From DASTGO01 sp035719045 (GTDB lineage: Bacteria; Actinomycetota; Actinomycetes; Actinomycetales; Kineosporiaceae): 15,080 bases of DNA. Below are positions 1 through 6,705 of the stretch, piece after piece. The first letter of the stretch is position 1; every line of letters begins with the position of its first letter. A program made the translations under genes and the position numbers. Under the pieces are notes generated by a model. The model did no database searches and had not been told where the DNA came from. It saw nothing but the letters and a program-made list of their open reading frames with translations. Location: NCBI GenBank assembly GCA_035719045.1, contig DASTGO010000073.1, positions 1 to 15,080 of the forward strand, in the 5' to 3' direction.

Positions 1-27
1 AGTTTCGCACTGGCCCCCGGACAAGAC

Positions 28-65
28 GGACGCCGGGCGGCCACGGGGGATGCCGCCCGGCGTCC
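28..65. terminator. Strong 13-bp hairpin, probable terminator
   Basis: Bases 28-40 (GGACGCCGGGCGG) pair perfectly with 53-65 around a 12-base loop. No T-run follows on either side, which is common for terminators in very GC-rich actinobacteria. It may end a transcript coming from the left of the window, read-through from the minus-strand genes at 173-1559, or both. The rest of 1-172 holds no gene. It has an 11-base direct repeat (ACGGGGGATGC at 43-53 and 79-89), one copy of which lies mostly in the hairpin loop; I assign it no function. Confidence 0.5.
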
Positions 66-170
66 TGCGCGCGTCCCGACGGGGGATGCAGAACGCGCTG
101 GCTCAGTATTACACGACGTGATGTCAGCGATGCGGGCTGACCGGGTAATCCGAGTGCTCTCGCAGGGTCA

Positions 171-190
171 GATCAGCCGTTCGGCTGATC
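171..190 (-). terminator. Hairpin overlapping the stop codon of the DUF3099 gene
   Basis: Bases 171-178 and 183-190 form an 8-bp perfect stem (GATCAGCC/GGCTGATC) with a four-base loop. The TGA of the minus-strand DUF3099 gene (173-175 on the plus strand) lies inside the stem. Its position is what one expects for a terminator or a 3'-end stabilising hairpin of that transcript. There is no T-tract, so a strict intrinsic terminator is unproven. Confidence 0.45.
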
Positions 191-508
191 CCCCTCCGGA
201 CCCGGTCGTTCGCCGCCCAGGGCAGGTCGCTCGGGCGTCGTCGCGGAGGTCGGCGGGAGCTTCTCCCTCGGCTCGCCCCCGGCGTTGGCGAAAACCACCG
301 CGACGTAGGGCAGGAAGATGGCCCCGATCCCGAAGACGACCTGCAGCCAGAAGATCCCGTGCACCACGAAGATCATCACGAAGCAGAGGGTCCGGATCAG
401 CATGGACAGCAGGTAGCGGCCCACCCGCTGGTCCTGGTCGTCGGAGTGGGCCCGTCTGGCGGCGGTGATCCGGTGGACCTCGGGGTCACCGGAGTCGGAT
501 CGCGCCAT
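173..508 (-). CDS. DUF3099 family small membrane protein
   Basis: The protein has 111 residues. An N-terminal cytosolic stretch carries the conserved block ITAARRAHSDDQDQRVGRYL (residues 14-33), which I recognise as the signature of the actinobacterial DUF3099 family. Two hydrophobic segments follow at about 34-52 and 55-75, then a Pro/Glu/Gly-rich hydrophilic tail of about 35 residues. The biochemical function of the family is unknown. I chose the ATG at 508 rather than the in-frame start at 673 because the extra 55 residues would overlap the oxidoreductase gene and look like antisense translation. A -10-like TACCGT at 520-515 stands six bases before this ATG, suggesting a leaderless transcript. 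It lies 58 bases after the oxidoreductase gene on the same strand and could also be read through from it. Family assignment is from memory of the motif. Confidence 0.85.
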   Translation of the reverse strand: MARSDSGDPEVHRITAARRAHSDDQDQRVGRYLLSMLIRTLCFVMIFVVHGIFWLQVVFGIGAIFLPYVAVVFANAGGEPREKLPPTSATTPERPALGGERPGPEGDQPNG

Positions 509-514
509 ACCGCC

Positions 515-520
515 ACGGTA
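515..520 (-). promoter_or_regulatory. Candidate leaderless -10 element for the DUF3099 gene
   Basis: TACCGT reads on the minus strand from 520 to 515, six bases before the ATG at 508. It fits the TANNNT pattern of actinobacterial -10 elements placed so that transcription starts at or near the first base of the start codon. No TTGACA-like -35 is visible and no good Shine-Dalgarno competes with it. Confidence 0.4.
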
Positions 521-566
521 CGACCCCCGGGGCCGACTGCCCACCGGGGGTCCGCACGCAGCGGCG

Positions 567-1559
567 TCAGTCTCTGGGCGATGACGCCGTGTCGAGGACG
601 AGTTTGCCGACCGTCCGCCTGGCACGCAGCTCGGTGTGCGCGACGGCCGCCTCGCCCAGCGGGTAACGGCCACCGGCGACCGAGGTGAGCCGTCCGGCGC
701 GGGTCAGGGAGAGCAGCTCCTCCATCGCCGGGCGCAGTCCGCCGGGAAGGCGGGCCGCGTGCACCAGCCAGAACCCGCTGACCGTCGTCGACTGCGCCAT
801 CAGCCGCCGGGGGTCGACCGGGGTGGGCGGCGTGCGGGAGGCCATCCCGTAGCTGACCAGCCGCCCGAGCGGCGCGAGAGCCTGCAGCGATCCGTCGAAC
901 ACCGCACCACCGGTCATCTCGAGCACGATGTCGACCCGGCGGCCGTCGTTGGCCTCCCGCAGGATGCGCTCGACCTCGTCCGCGCCGGCCGCGGCGGAGA
1001 CGTCCACGGCGGCGTCCGCGCCCAGGGACAGCGCCAGTTCCCGCTTCTGCGGGCTGGAGGCCGTGGCGATCACGCGCCCGGCACCCCACTGCTTGGCCAA
1101 CTGGACCGCCAGGGTCCCGACCCCACCGGCCCCCGCGTGCACGACCACGCTCTCACCCAGCCGCAGGGAGGTGGAGGTCCGCAGCAGATGCCAGGCGGTG
1201 GTGCCCTGCAGGACGACGGCCAGCGCGGTGGCGTCGTCGACGTCCTCGCCGATCGGGAACACCAGCTCCGACGGAGCCACGGCCTGTTCGGCATAGCCGC
1301 CGCCGCCCAGCAGCAGGGCGACCACGCGGGTCCCGTCCAGTTCGCCGCCACGCACCCGGCCCACCACCTCGGCGCCGGGGATGAGCGGCAGGCTCTGGGG
1401 CGCCAGGTACGAGTTCTCCGCCTGGTGGGTGTCGGCGTAGTTCACGCCGGCCGCGGTCACGTCGATGAGGTGCCAGCCCTCGGGCGGCGTGGGGGGTTCG
1501 GTGTCGACCAGGGTGAGCACCTCGGGTCCGCCGAACTCGGTGATCTGCACAGCGCGCAT
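567..1559 (-). CDS. Zinc-free quinone oxidoreductase (MDR superfamily, QOR-like)
   Basis: The protein is 330 residues long, normal for the medium-chain dehydrogenase/reductase superfamily. The N-terminal GroES-like domain opens with MRAVQITEFGGPEVL and has the GVNYADT motif at about 38-44, typical of NADPH:quinone reductases. The Rossmann domain contains the AGAGGVG nucleotide-binding turn at 142-148, followed by the AVQLAK helix. I see neither the GHE-type catalytic zinc site nor the four-cysteine structural zinc lobe, so it is a zinc-independent quinone or enone reductase using NAD(P)H. The true substrate cannot be read from sequence. The ATG at 1559 fits the family N-terminus exactly, and a TAGCGT -10-like hexamer lies six bases before it. 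It is transcribed divergently from fabG with 165 bases between the two starts. Confidence 0.88.
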   Translation of the reverse strand: MRAVQITEFGGPEVLTLVDTEPPTPPEGWHLIDVTAAGVNYADTHQAENSYLAPQSLPLIPGAEVVGRVRGGELDGTRVVALLLGGGGYAEQAVAPSELVFPIGEDVDDATALAVVLQGTTAWHLLRTSTSLRLGESVVVHAGAGGVGTLAVQLAKQWGAGRVIATASSPQKRELALSLGADAAVDVSAAAGADEVERILREANDGRRVDIVLEMTGGAVFDGSLQALAPLGRLVSYGMASRTPPTPVDPRRLMAQSTTVSGFWLVHAARLPGGLRPAMEELLSLTRAGRLTSVAGGRYPLGEAAVAHTELRARRTVGKLVLDTASSPRD

Positions 1560-1565
1560 TGACGC

Positions 1566-1571
1566 ACGCTA
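1566..1571 (-). promoter_or_regulatory. Candidate leaderless -10 element for the oxidoreductase gene
   Basis: TAGCGT on the minus strand (1571 to 1566) lies six bases before the ATG at 1559. It fits TANNNT and leaves no room for a Shine-Dalgarno leader, so a leaderless mRNA is inferred. No -35 consensus is recognisable. Confidence 0.42.
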
Positions 1572-1629
1572 CCGGCCGCGGCCGATCTCCGCCTTGGGAG
1601 CCTCGGCGGGTCAGCGGCGCCAGGTGGGC

Positions 1630-1694
1630 TAGCGTCGTGCCCTGAACCCGCGACCGTGGGCCGGCCACCGGCCCCGGGACCGCCAGGGCCCACG
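1630..1694 (+). promoter_or_regulatory. Candidate fabG promoter and structured 5' leader
   Basis: A TAGCGT hexamer at 1630-1635 is a plausible -10 for the fab genes and would give a leader of roughly 80 bases. Within it, CGTGGGCC at 1655-1662 pairs with GGCCCACG at 1687-1694 (8 bp), enclosing a GC-rich stretch that can itself fold (GGCC/CCGG-rich). The structure ends about 20 bases before the GGAGGAG ribosome binding site. No -35 is evident, and such pairings arise readily in GC-rich DNA, so a regulatory role is only a possibility. Confidence 0.28.
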
Positions 1695-1724
1695 ACGTCG
1701 AACCGATCCACACGGAGGAGACAG

Positions 1725-2429
1725 ATGCCGCGCAGCGTGCTGGTCACCGGAGGCAACCGGGGGATCGGCCTGGCCATCGCCCGGGCCATGGCCGCCGACG
1801 GGGACTCGGTGGCGATCACCTACCGTTCCGGCAACCCACCGGAGGGCCTGCTCGGGGTGAAGTGCGAGATCACCGACACCGCCTCGGTGGACGCCGCGTT
1901 CGCGGAGGTCGAGCAGGCACAGGGACCGGTCGAGGTGCTGATCGCCAACGCCGGGATGACCCGCGACCAACTGCTCATGCGGATGAGCGACGAGGAGTTC
2001 GAGTCCGTCCTGGACACCAACCTGACCGGGGCGTTCCGCTGCGTCCGGCGGGCCAGCAAGGGCATGATCAGGTTGCGTCGCGGCCGGATCGTGCTGATCT
2101 CGAGCGTGGTCGGTCTCTACGGGGGACCTGGGCAGGTCAACTACGCCGCCAGCAAGGCCGGGCTGGTCGGGATCGCGCGTTCGATCACCCGCGAACTCGG
2201 CGGGCGCGGGATCACCGCCAACGTCGTGGCACCCGGCTTCATCGAGACGGACATGACCGCCGACCTGCCCGCCGAGCGCAAGGAGGCCTACGTCAAGGCG
2301 ATCCCGGCCGGAAGGATGGCCCGGCCGGAGGAGGTCGCCGAGGTGGTCCGGTTCCTCGCCTCGGACGCCGCAGCCTACGTCAGCGGCGCGGTCATCCCCG
2401 TCGACGGTGGTCTCGGCATGGGCCACTGA
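1725..2429 (+). CDS. fabG: 3-oxoacyl-[acyl-carrier-protein] reductase (SDR family)
   Basis: This 234-residue short-chain dehydrogenase reduces beta-ketoacyl-ACP to beta-hydroxyacyl-ACP with NADPH, the first reductive step of cytosolic type II fatty acid elongation. Visible motifs are the dinucleotide turn TGGNRGIG (8-15), the NAG motif (75-77), Asn99, and the catalytic triad Ser127, Tyr140, Lys144 (Y-A-A-S-K). The C-terminus has PEEVAEVVRFLASD and ends VDGGLGMGH. The start is fixed by GGAGGAG at 1714-1720, four bases before the ATG; an in-frame start at 1656 would add an unconserved 23-residue extension. Its position 73 bases before fabI matches the mabA-inhA order of actinobacteria, which makes the FabG assignment firmer than for an isolated SDR. 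Co-transcription with fabI and the SixA-like gene is inferred. Confidence 0.95.
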   Translation: MPRSVLVTGGNRGIGLAIARAMAADGDSVAITYRSGNPPEGLLGVKCEITDTASVDAAFAEVEQAQGPVEVLIANAGMTRDQLLMRMSDEEFESVLDTNLTGAFRCVRRASKGMIRLRRGRIVLISSVVGLYGGPGQVNYAASKAGLVGIARSITRELGGRGITANVVAPGFIETDMTADLPAERKEAYVKAIPAGRMARPEEVAEVVRFLASDAAAYVSGAVIPVDGGLGMGH

Positions 2430-2502
2430 CCGGCTCTGACAGGATCTGCTCACGGCAACGGCCCAGGGCGGGCCGCCGCCCCGCGACATCAGAAGGAACG
2501 GC

Positions 2503-3267
2503 ATGGGACTGCTCGAAGGCAAGAGGCTGCTGGTCACCGGGGTGCTCACGGACACCTCGATCGCGTTCCACGTCGCCCGGATCGCTCAGGAGGAGGGTGC
2601 GTCCATCGTCCTGACATCGTTCGGGCGGCAGATGCGGATCACCCAGGCGATCGCCCGGCGGCTGCCGGAGGCCCCCCCGATCGTGGAACTCGACGTGACC
2701 GACACCGCGGACCTGGAGGCCCTCGCCAAGCGGGTCGGCGAGCACGTCGACGGCCTGGACGGGGTGATGCACTCGATCGCCTTCGCCCCGCAGACCGCGC
2801 TCGGCGGCAACTTCCTGGACACCCCGTGGGAGGATGTCGCGACCGCCGTCCAGGTCTCGGCGTACTCCCTGAAGGCGCTCGGGGTGGCCGCCCTGCCGCT
2901 GATGTCCGGTGGCGGGAGCATCGTGGGGCTGACCTTCGACGCCTCCCGCGCCTACCCGGTGTACGACTGGATGGGCGTGGCCAAGTCCGCGTTCGAGTCC
3001 ACCGCGCGGTACCTGGCCCGTGAGCTCGGGCCGAAGGGGATCCGGGTGAACCTGGTGGCCGCGGGCCCGATCCGGACCACGGCCGCCAAGTCCATCCCCG
3101 GTTTCACCGCCTTCGAGGAGGCCTGGCCGGCCAGGTCCCCGCTCGGCTGGGACTTCCACGACGCCGAACCGACCGCGAAGGCCTGCGCCGCCCTGCTGTC
3201 CGACTGGTTCCCCGCCACGACGGCGGAGATCGTCCACGTCGACGGCGGCTTCCACGCCATGGGCTGA
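2503..3267 (+). CDS. fabI: Enoyl-[acyl-carrier-protein] reductase, InhA/FabI type
   Basis: This 254-residue enzyme performs the final NADH-dependent reduction of enoyl-ACP in type II fatty acid synthesis. It follows InhA closely: GVLTDTSIAFHVAR at 13-26, HSIAFAP at 90-96 (Ser91 is equivalent to InhA Ser94), and the catalytic set Phe145, Tyr154, Met157 and Lys161, whose spacing equals InhA Phe149, Tyr158, Met161, Lys165. AAGPIRT at 186-192 is also shared. The segment between this motif and GWDF (215-218) is about ten residues shorter than in mycobacterial InhA, pointing to ordinary-length acyl substrates rather than meromycolate precursors. The ATG at 2503 has AGAAGGA upstream. The enzyme belongs to the triclosan/isoniazid target family; sensitivity cannot be judged here. 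Confidence 0.96.
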   Translation: MGLLEGKRLLVTGVLTDTSIAFHVARIAQEEGASIVLTSFGRQMRITQAIARRLPEAPPIVELDVTDTADLEALAKRVGEHVDGLDGVMHSIAFAPQTALGGNFLDTPWEDVATAVQVSAYSLKALGVAALPLMSGGGSIVGLTFDASRAYPVYDWMGVAKSAFESTARYLARELGPKGIRVNLVAAGPIRTTAAKSIPGFTAFEEAWPARSPLGWDFHDAEPTAKACAALLSDWFPATTAEIVHVDGGFHAMG

Positions 3268-3302
3268 GACGGACGGGTTGCGACGGGATGGGACGGACAT
3301 CC

Positions 3303-3836
3303 ATGAGGCCGGCGGAGGGCCCGGAGCGGCATGTGGTGCTGCTCCGGCACGCCAAGTCCGCCTGGCCGCACGGAGTCCCGGACCACGAACGCCCGCTGGC
3401 CGGGAAGGGCCGCCGCAACGCCCAGGCCACCGGGGAGTGGTTCGCTGCCGAGGGACCCCGGCCGCAGTTGGTGCTCTGCTCCGATGCCACCCGGGCCCGG
3501 CACACCTGGGAGATCATCGCCGCGGCGCTGTCCGGGGACCCGCCCGTGGTCAAGGTGGAGCCTGCCCTCTACGACGCCGATGCCTGCGACGTGCTCGACC
3601 TGCTGCACGACGTTCCGGACAGCATGGCCGTGGTCGTGGTGGTCGGACATCAGCCGACGCTGGGTGACGCCGCGGTCCTGTTGGCCGGCGCGGGGTCCGA
3701 CCGCAACGCCCTGCAGCGGCTGCGGACGAAGTTCCCCACGAACGGGGTCGCCGTGCTGAGATTCCGTGGCCGCTGGGAGGACCTGGACGCCCACAATGCG
3801 TCGTTGGAGACCTTCGAGGTCCCGCGCTCGCAGTGA
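3303..3836 (+). CDS. SixA-type histidine phosphatase
   Basis: The 177-residue protein belongs to the histidine phosphatase (phosphoglycerate-mutase-like) superfamily in its short SixA branch. The signature Arg15-His16 sits in LLRHAKSAWP, with His16 as the phospho-accepting residue. The rest of the phosphate pocket is visible as the SDATRARHTWE block (60-70, Arg66) and the second histidine, His116, in GHQPTL. E. coli SixA removes phosphate from phosphohistidine proteins, but the actinobacterial relatives have no settled substrate, so 'phosphohistidine phosphatase' would be over-precise. It starts 35 bases after fabI and is probably in the same transcript. GGACGG six bases upstream favours ATG 3303; ATG 3288, adding five residues, remains possible. 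Confidence 0.87.
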   Translation: MRPAEGPERHVVLLRHAKSAWPHGVPDHERPLAGKGRRNAQATGEWFAAEGPRPQLVLCSDATRARHTWEIIAAALSGDPPVVKVEPALYDADACDVLDLLHDVPDSMAVVVVVGHQPTLGDAAVLLAGAGSDRNALQRLRTKFPTNGVAVLRFRGRWEDLDAHNASLETFEVPRSQ

Positions 3837-3852
3837 TCCTGAACCGCCGCGG

Positions 3853-3886
3853 ACCCCGGCGAGGGACTTAGGCCCCTCGTCGGGGT
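3853..3886 (+). terminator. Terminator hairpin after the fab/SixA genes
   Basis: A 13-bp stem (3853-3865 with 3874-3886, one G-T wobble) closes around an eight-base loop, starting 17 bases after the SixA-like stop codon. No T-tract follows. Its placement between a stop codon and the next gene's Shine-Dalgarno supports termination, and it argues against the GTG at 3890 as the start of the following gene. Confidence 0.65.
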
Positions 3887-3928
3887 TCCGTGCATGGGTG
3901 GACGCTGCCGGTAACCACGGGAGGCGGT

Positions 3929-5413
3929 ATGTCCACGTTTTTGCGTTTTTGCCCTCTGCTGCGCCCCTCCAGCTCCCATCCCTGCGCCCACCCGCCCAGT
4001 ACGCCGGAACCCCGGACCCGGTCCAGGGTTCGCCGTCTGACCCTGCCGGCGGTGGTCGCTCTCCTGGCCTCCGCCCTGACCTGGGCCGGTGCGGCGCCGG
4101 CGGACGCGGCGACCGGCGATGTCGTCCTGCTGGCCGCGGGCGACATCATCGGCTCGTGCACGTCGACCACGAGCTGCGACTACGCGAAGGTCTCCGACGT
4201 CATCCTGGGTGAGCACCCGGATGTCGTCCTCGCCCTCGGCGACATCTCGAACAACACGGGCTCGCTGTCCGACTACACCAGGCGCTTCCGCCCGACCTGG
4301 GGCCGCTTCCAGACGGCGATCTCCCCGGTTCCGGGCAACCACGACTACGGCACGGCCAGCGCCGCCAACTACTACTCCTACTTCGGCTCCGCCGCGCACG
4401 GGCCGGCCGGGTACTACAGCTTCGATGTGGGGGCCTGGCACGTGGTGGCGTTGAACAGCAACTGCGCCAAGGTCGGGGGCTGCCAGACCGGCTCCGCCGA
4501 GGAGACCTGGTTGCGCGCCGACCTCGCGGCGAACACCCGGCCGTGCACCGCCGCCTTCTGGCACCACCCGCGCTATTCCAGCGGCTACGGCGGGGACAAC
4601 ACGGCGACCGCGGACCTGTTCGCGGACCTGTACGCCGCCCGGGCGGACGTCCTGCTCAGCGGCCACTCCCACGACTACGAGCGGTTCGCCCCGCAGGACA
4701 ACGCCTCCCGGGCGAACCCGGGCAGCGGGATCCGGCAGTTCGTGGTCGGCACCGGCGGGGCCTTCTTCACCGGGTTCAGTGGCATCGAGCCGAACAGCCA
4801 GGCCCACCAGAACACGGCGATGGGCGCCCTGCGGCTCACGCTGCACCAGGGGTCCTACGACTGGGCCTTCCGACCGGTCGCCGGTCGGACCTACTCCGAC
4901 ACCGGCAGCGCGACCTGCCACCGGGCGACCGCCGGACCCCGCACGCTGACCTTCACGCCGACCGATGACGCCACGATCGACCTGTCCCGGCCCACCACGA
5001 ACCTCGGGTCGGCGACGCGGCTCGTCGCCGACCACAGCCCGGTCAACGACGTCCTGCTGAGGTTCGCGGTGAGCGGGCTGAGCGGCTGCCAGGTGAGCCG
5101 GGCGGTCCTGACCCTGACCGTGGGCACGTCCGGCGACGACGGGTCCGCGCGGGGTGGTGAGGTCCACCCGGCAGCGGCGACCTGGAGCCAGTCCACGGTC
5201 ACCTGGGACACCGCCCCAGCCCCCGGGCCCACGGTGGCCAGCCTCGGGGCGGTGAGCGCAGGCACCAGCTACCCGGTGGACGTGACCTCGCAGGTGACCG
5301 GTGACGGCCCCGTCGGGCTGCGGATCAGCAGTTCCAGCACCGACGGCGCCCGGTACTTCTCGACCGAGGGTTCTGCGACCCGGGGACCACGGCTGACGGT
5401 CAGCTGCGGGTAA
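3929..5413 (+). CDS. Secreted metallophosphoesterase with C-terminal DNRLRE-type beta domain
   Basis: The 494-residue protein has an unusually long N-region (about 35 residues, Arg-rich near its end), a hydrophobic core at about 37-57 and a likely signal peptidase site after APADA (60/61). The calcineurin-like phosphoesterase domain spans about 64-320, with AAGDI (Asp72), LALGDISNN (Asp105), PGNHDYG (Asn137, His138), the WHHP motif (His212/213) and SGHSHDYER (His246, His248), together supplying the dimetal ligands. The layout resembles purple-acid-phosphatase-like exported enzymes; the substrate is unknown. Residues about 338-494 form a second domain beginning with TFTPTDDATID and containing TWSQSTVTWDTAP, a pattern I recognise from DNRLRE/CBM96-like cell-surface beta domains. 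GGGAGG at 3919-3924 fixes the ATG at 3929. The 3' end overlaps serB by 14 bases on the opposite strand. Confidence 0.9.
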   Translation: MSTFLRFCPLLRPSSSHPCAHPPSTPEPRTRSRVRRLTLPAVVALLASALTWAGAAPADAATGDVVLLAAGDIIGSCTSTTSCDYAKVSDVILGEHPDVVLALGDISNNTGSLSDYTRRFRPTWGRFQTAISPVPGNHDYGTASAANYYSYFGSAAHGPAGYYSFDVGAWHVVALNSNCAKVGGCQTGSAEETWLRADLAANTRPCTAAFWHHPRYSSGYGGDNTATADLFADLYAARADVLLSGHSHDYERFAPQDNASRANPGSGIRQFVVGTGGAFFTGFSGIEPNSQAHQNTAMGALRLTLHQGSYDWAFRPVAGRTYSDTGSATCHRATAGPRTLTFTPTDDATIDLSRPTTNLGSATRLVADHSPVNDVLLRFAVSGLSGCQVSRAVLTLTVGTSGDDGSARGGEVHPAAATWSQSTVTWDTAPAPGPTVASLGAVSAGTSYPVDVTSQVTGDGPVGLRISSSSTDGARYFSTEGSATRGPRLTVSCG

Positions 5414-6692
5414 CCGCTCCCGGCGCGGCCGGCTCCGGACCGGGGTCGGCCGCGTCGGCCTCCTCGATCTCGGCGCGGGGGATGCCGAGCAGGTAGAGCA
5501 CGGTGTCCAGGTACGGGACGTTGACCGCCGCGTCCGCCTGCTCACGCACCACAGGCTTGGCGTTGAACGCCACCCCGAGCCCGGCGGCGGCCAGCATGTC
5601 GAGGTCGTTCGCGCCATCGCCGATCGCCACGGTCCTCGACAACGGCAGGCCCTCGGCCGCGGCGAACCGGCGCAGGGCGGCCGCCTTGCCGGCCCGGTCC
5701 ACCACCTCGCCGACCACCCGTCCGGTGAGCACACCGTCGCGGATCTCCAGCCGGTTGGCATGGGCGTGGTGGATCCCGAGGGACTCCGCCAGCGGCTGGA
5801 CCACCTCGATGAAGCCGCCGGAGACCACCGCGAGGGTGAAGCCGAGCCGGCGTAGTGTCCGGCAGAGGGTCCGGGCACCGGGGGTGAGCCGCACCGCGTC
5901 GCGGACCTCGTCCAGCACGGAGGCGGGCAGACCGGCCAGGCAGGCCACCCGCTCGTGCAGGCTGGCGGCGAAGTCGAGCTCCCCGCGCATCGCCCGCTCG
6001 GTGACCGCGGCGACCTCGGCATGCCGGCCCGCGTGGGCGGCCAGCAGCTCGATCACCTCGTCCTGGATCAGCGTGGAGTCCACGTCCATCACCACGAGGC
6101 GGCGGCCGCGCCGGGCCAGCCCGGCCGGGGAGACGGCGACGTCCACCCGGTGGGCCGAGGCCGCCTGCGCGAGTTCGGCCCGCAGCACCTCGGCGTCGTC
6201 CCCGGACACGTCGAACTGGACCGCCGTGACCGGCCAGCGGGCCAGCCGCCGGATCCGGTCGATGTTGGCACCCCGTTCGGCCAGCCGACCGGTGATCGAG
6301 GCGACGGCGGTCGGCAGCAGCGGCGCACCGATCATCGTCACGTGCAGCCGCCCCGAACGGCGGGGCGCGTTGTCGCCGGACCCGGCCACACAGGTGACCG
6401 TCATCCCGAGCGCAGCTCCGGCGGCGTGCACGGCCGCCATCGCCGGGCCGTCGTGATCGCCGCCGCTGACCAGGACCGCCAGGGTGAGCCGCCCCCGGAC
6501 CACGACCTGCTCGACGTCGAGGACGGCCACCCCTGGCAGGGCGAGAGCTTCGAAGACGGCGGCGGTGACCCCGGGACGGTCCGGACCGGTGACCGTGACC
6601 AGCAGGGTCGGTGGCGCCCCGGGGCCGCTGGACGGTGGCGGCAGCGGGGCCGGTGCGGGGGAGCCGGGCAGGGCGGACGTCGGCTGCGGCAT
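5400..6692 (-). CDS. serB: Phosphoserine phosphatase with N-terminal tandem ACT domains
   Basis: The 430-residue enzyme hydrolyses L-phosphoserine to serine, the last step of the phosphorylated serine pathway. Two ACT-like regulatory domains occupy about 29-105 and 115-185; the first has TVTGPDRPGVTAAVFEAL. The HAD catalytic domain begins near 198, with DVDSTLIQDEVIELLA carrying the nucleophile Asp203 and acid/base Asp205. Motif II is SGGF (Ser291), motif III is Lys336, and motif IV is GDGANDLDML (358-367). This is the long ACT-containing form known from mycobacteria, where serine can feed back through the ACT domains; regulation here is inferred. The Pro-rich first 25 residues are poorly conserved in character. 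The gene begins 10 bases after the MFS gene and may be co-transcribed, but a TAGCCT -10-like element seven bases before its ATG may give it its own leaderless transcript. Confidence 0.95.
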   Translation of the reverse strand: MPQPTSALPGSPAPAPLPPPSSGPGAPPTLLVTVTGPDRPGVTAAVFEALALPGVAVLDVEQVVVRGRLTLAVLVSGGDHDGPAMAAVHAAGAALGMTVTCVAGSGDNAPRRSGRLHVTMIGAPLLPTAVASITGRLAERGANIDRIRRLARWPVTAVQFDVSGDDAEVLRAELAQAASAHRVDVAVSPAGLARRGRRLVVMDVDSTLIQDEVIELLAAHAGRHAEVAAVTERAMRGELDFAASLHERVACLAGLPASVLDEVRDAVRLTPGARTLCRTLRRLGFTLAVVSGGFIEVVQPLAESLGIHHAHANRLEIRDGVLTGRVVGEVVDRAGKAAALRRFAAAEGLPLSRTVAIGDGANDLDMLAAAGLGVAFNAKPVVREQADAAVNVPYLDTVLYLLGIPRAEIEEADAADPGPEPAAPGAVTRS

Positions 6693-6699
6693 GGCGGCC

Positions 6700-6705
6700 A
6701 GGCTA
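6700..6705 (-). promoter_or_regulatory. Candidate leaderless -10 element for serB, overlapping the MFS stop codon
   Basis: TAGCCT on the minus strand (6705 to 6700) begins with the TAG stop codon of the upstream MFS gene and lies seven bases before the serB ATG at 6692. It fits TANNNT. There is no convincing Shine-Dalgarno before serB, so either leaderless initiation here or coupling to the MFS gene must explain its translation. Confidence 0.35.

Noticed and set aside
1..172. Possible tRNA or small RNA at the left edge
   Set aside because: Hairpins are present, but I see no T-loop motif (GGTTCGA-like) or cloverleaf spacing.
1629..2555. Minus-strand open frame opposite fabG
   Set aside because: It is an antisense shadow of fabG, which has the full SDR triad and a strong ribosome binding site.
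3650..6022. Long minus-strand open frame opposite the phosphoesterase and part of serB
   Set aside because: It is a GC-rich shadow frame: low-complexity Arg/Gly/Pro/Val sequence overlapping the phosphoesterase on one strand and serB in another frame, both of which have complete catalytic motifs.
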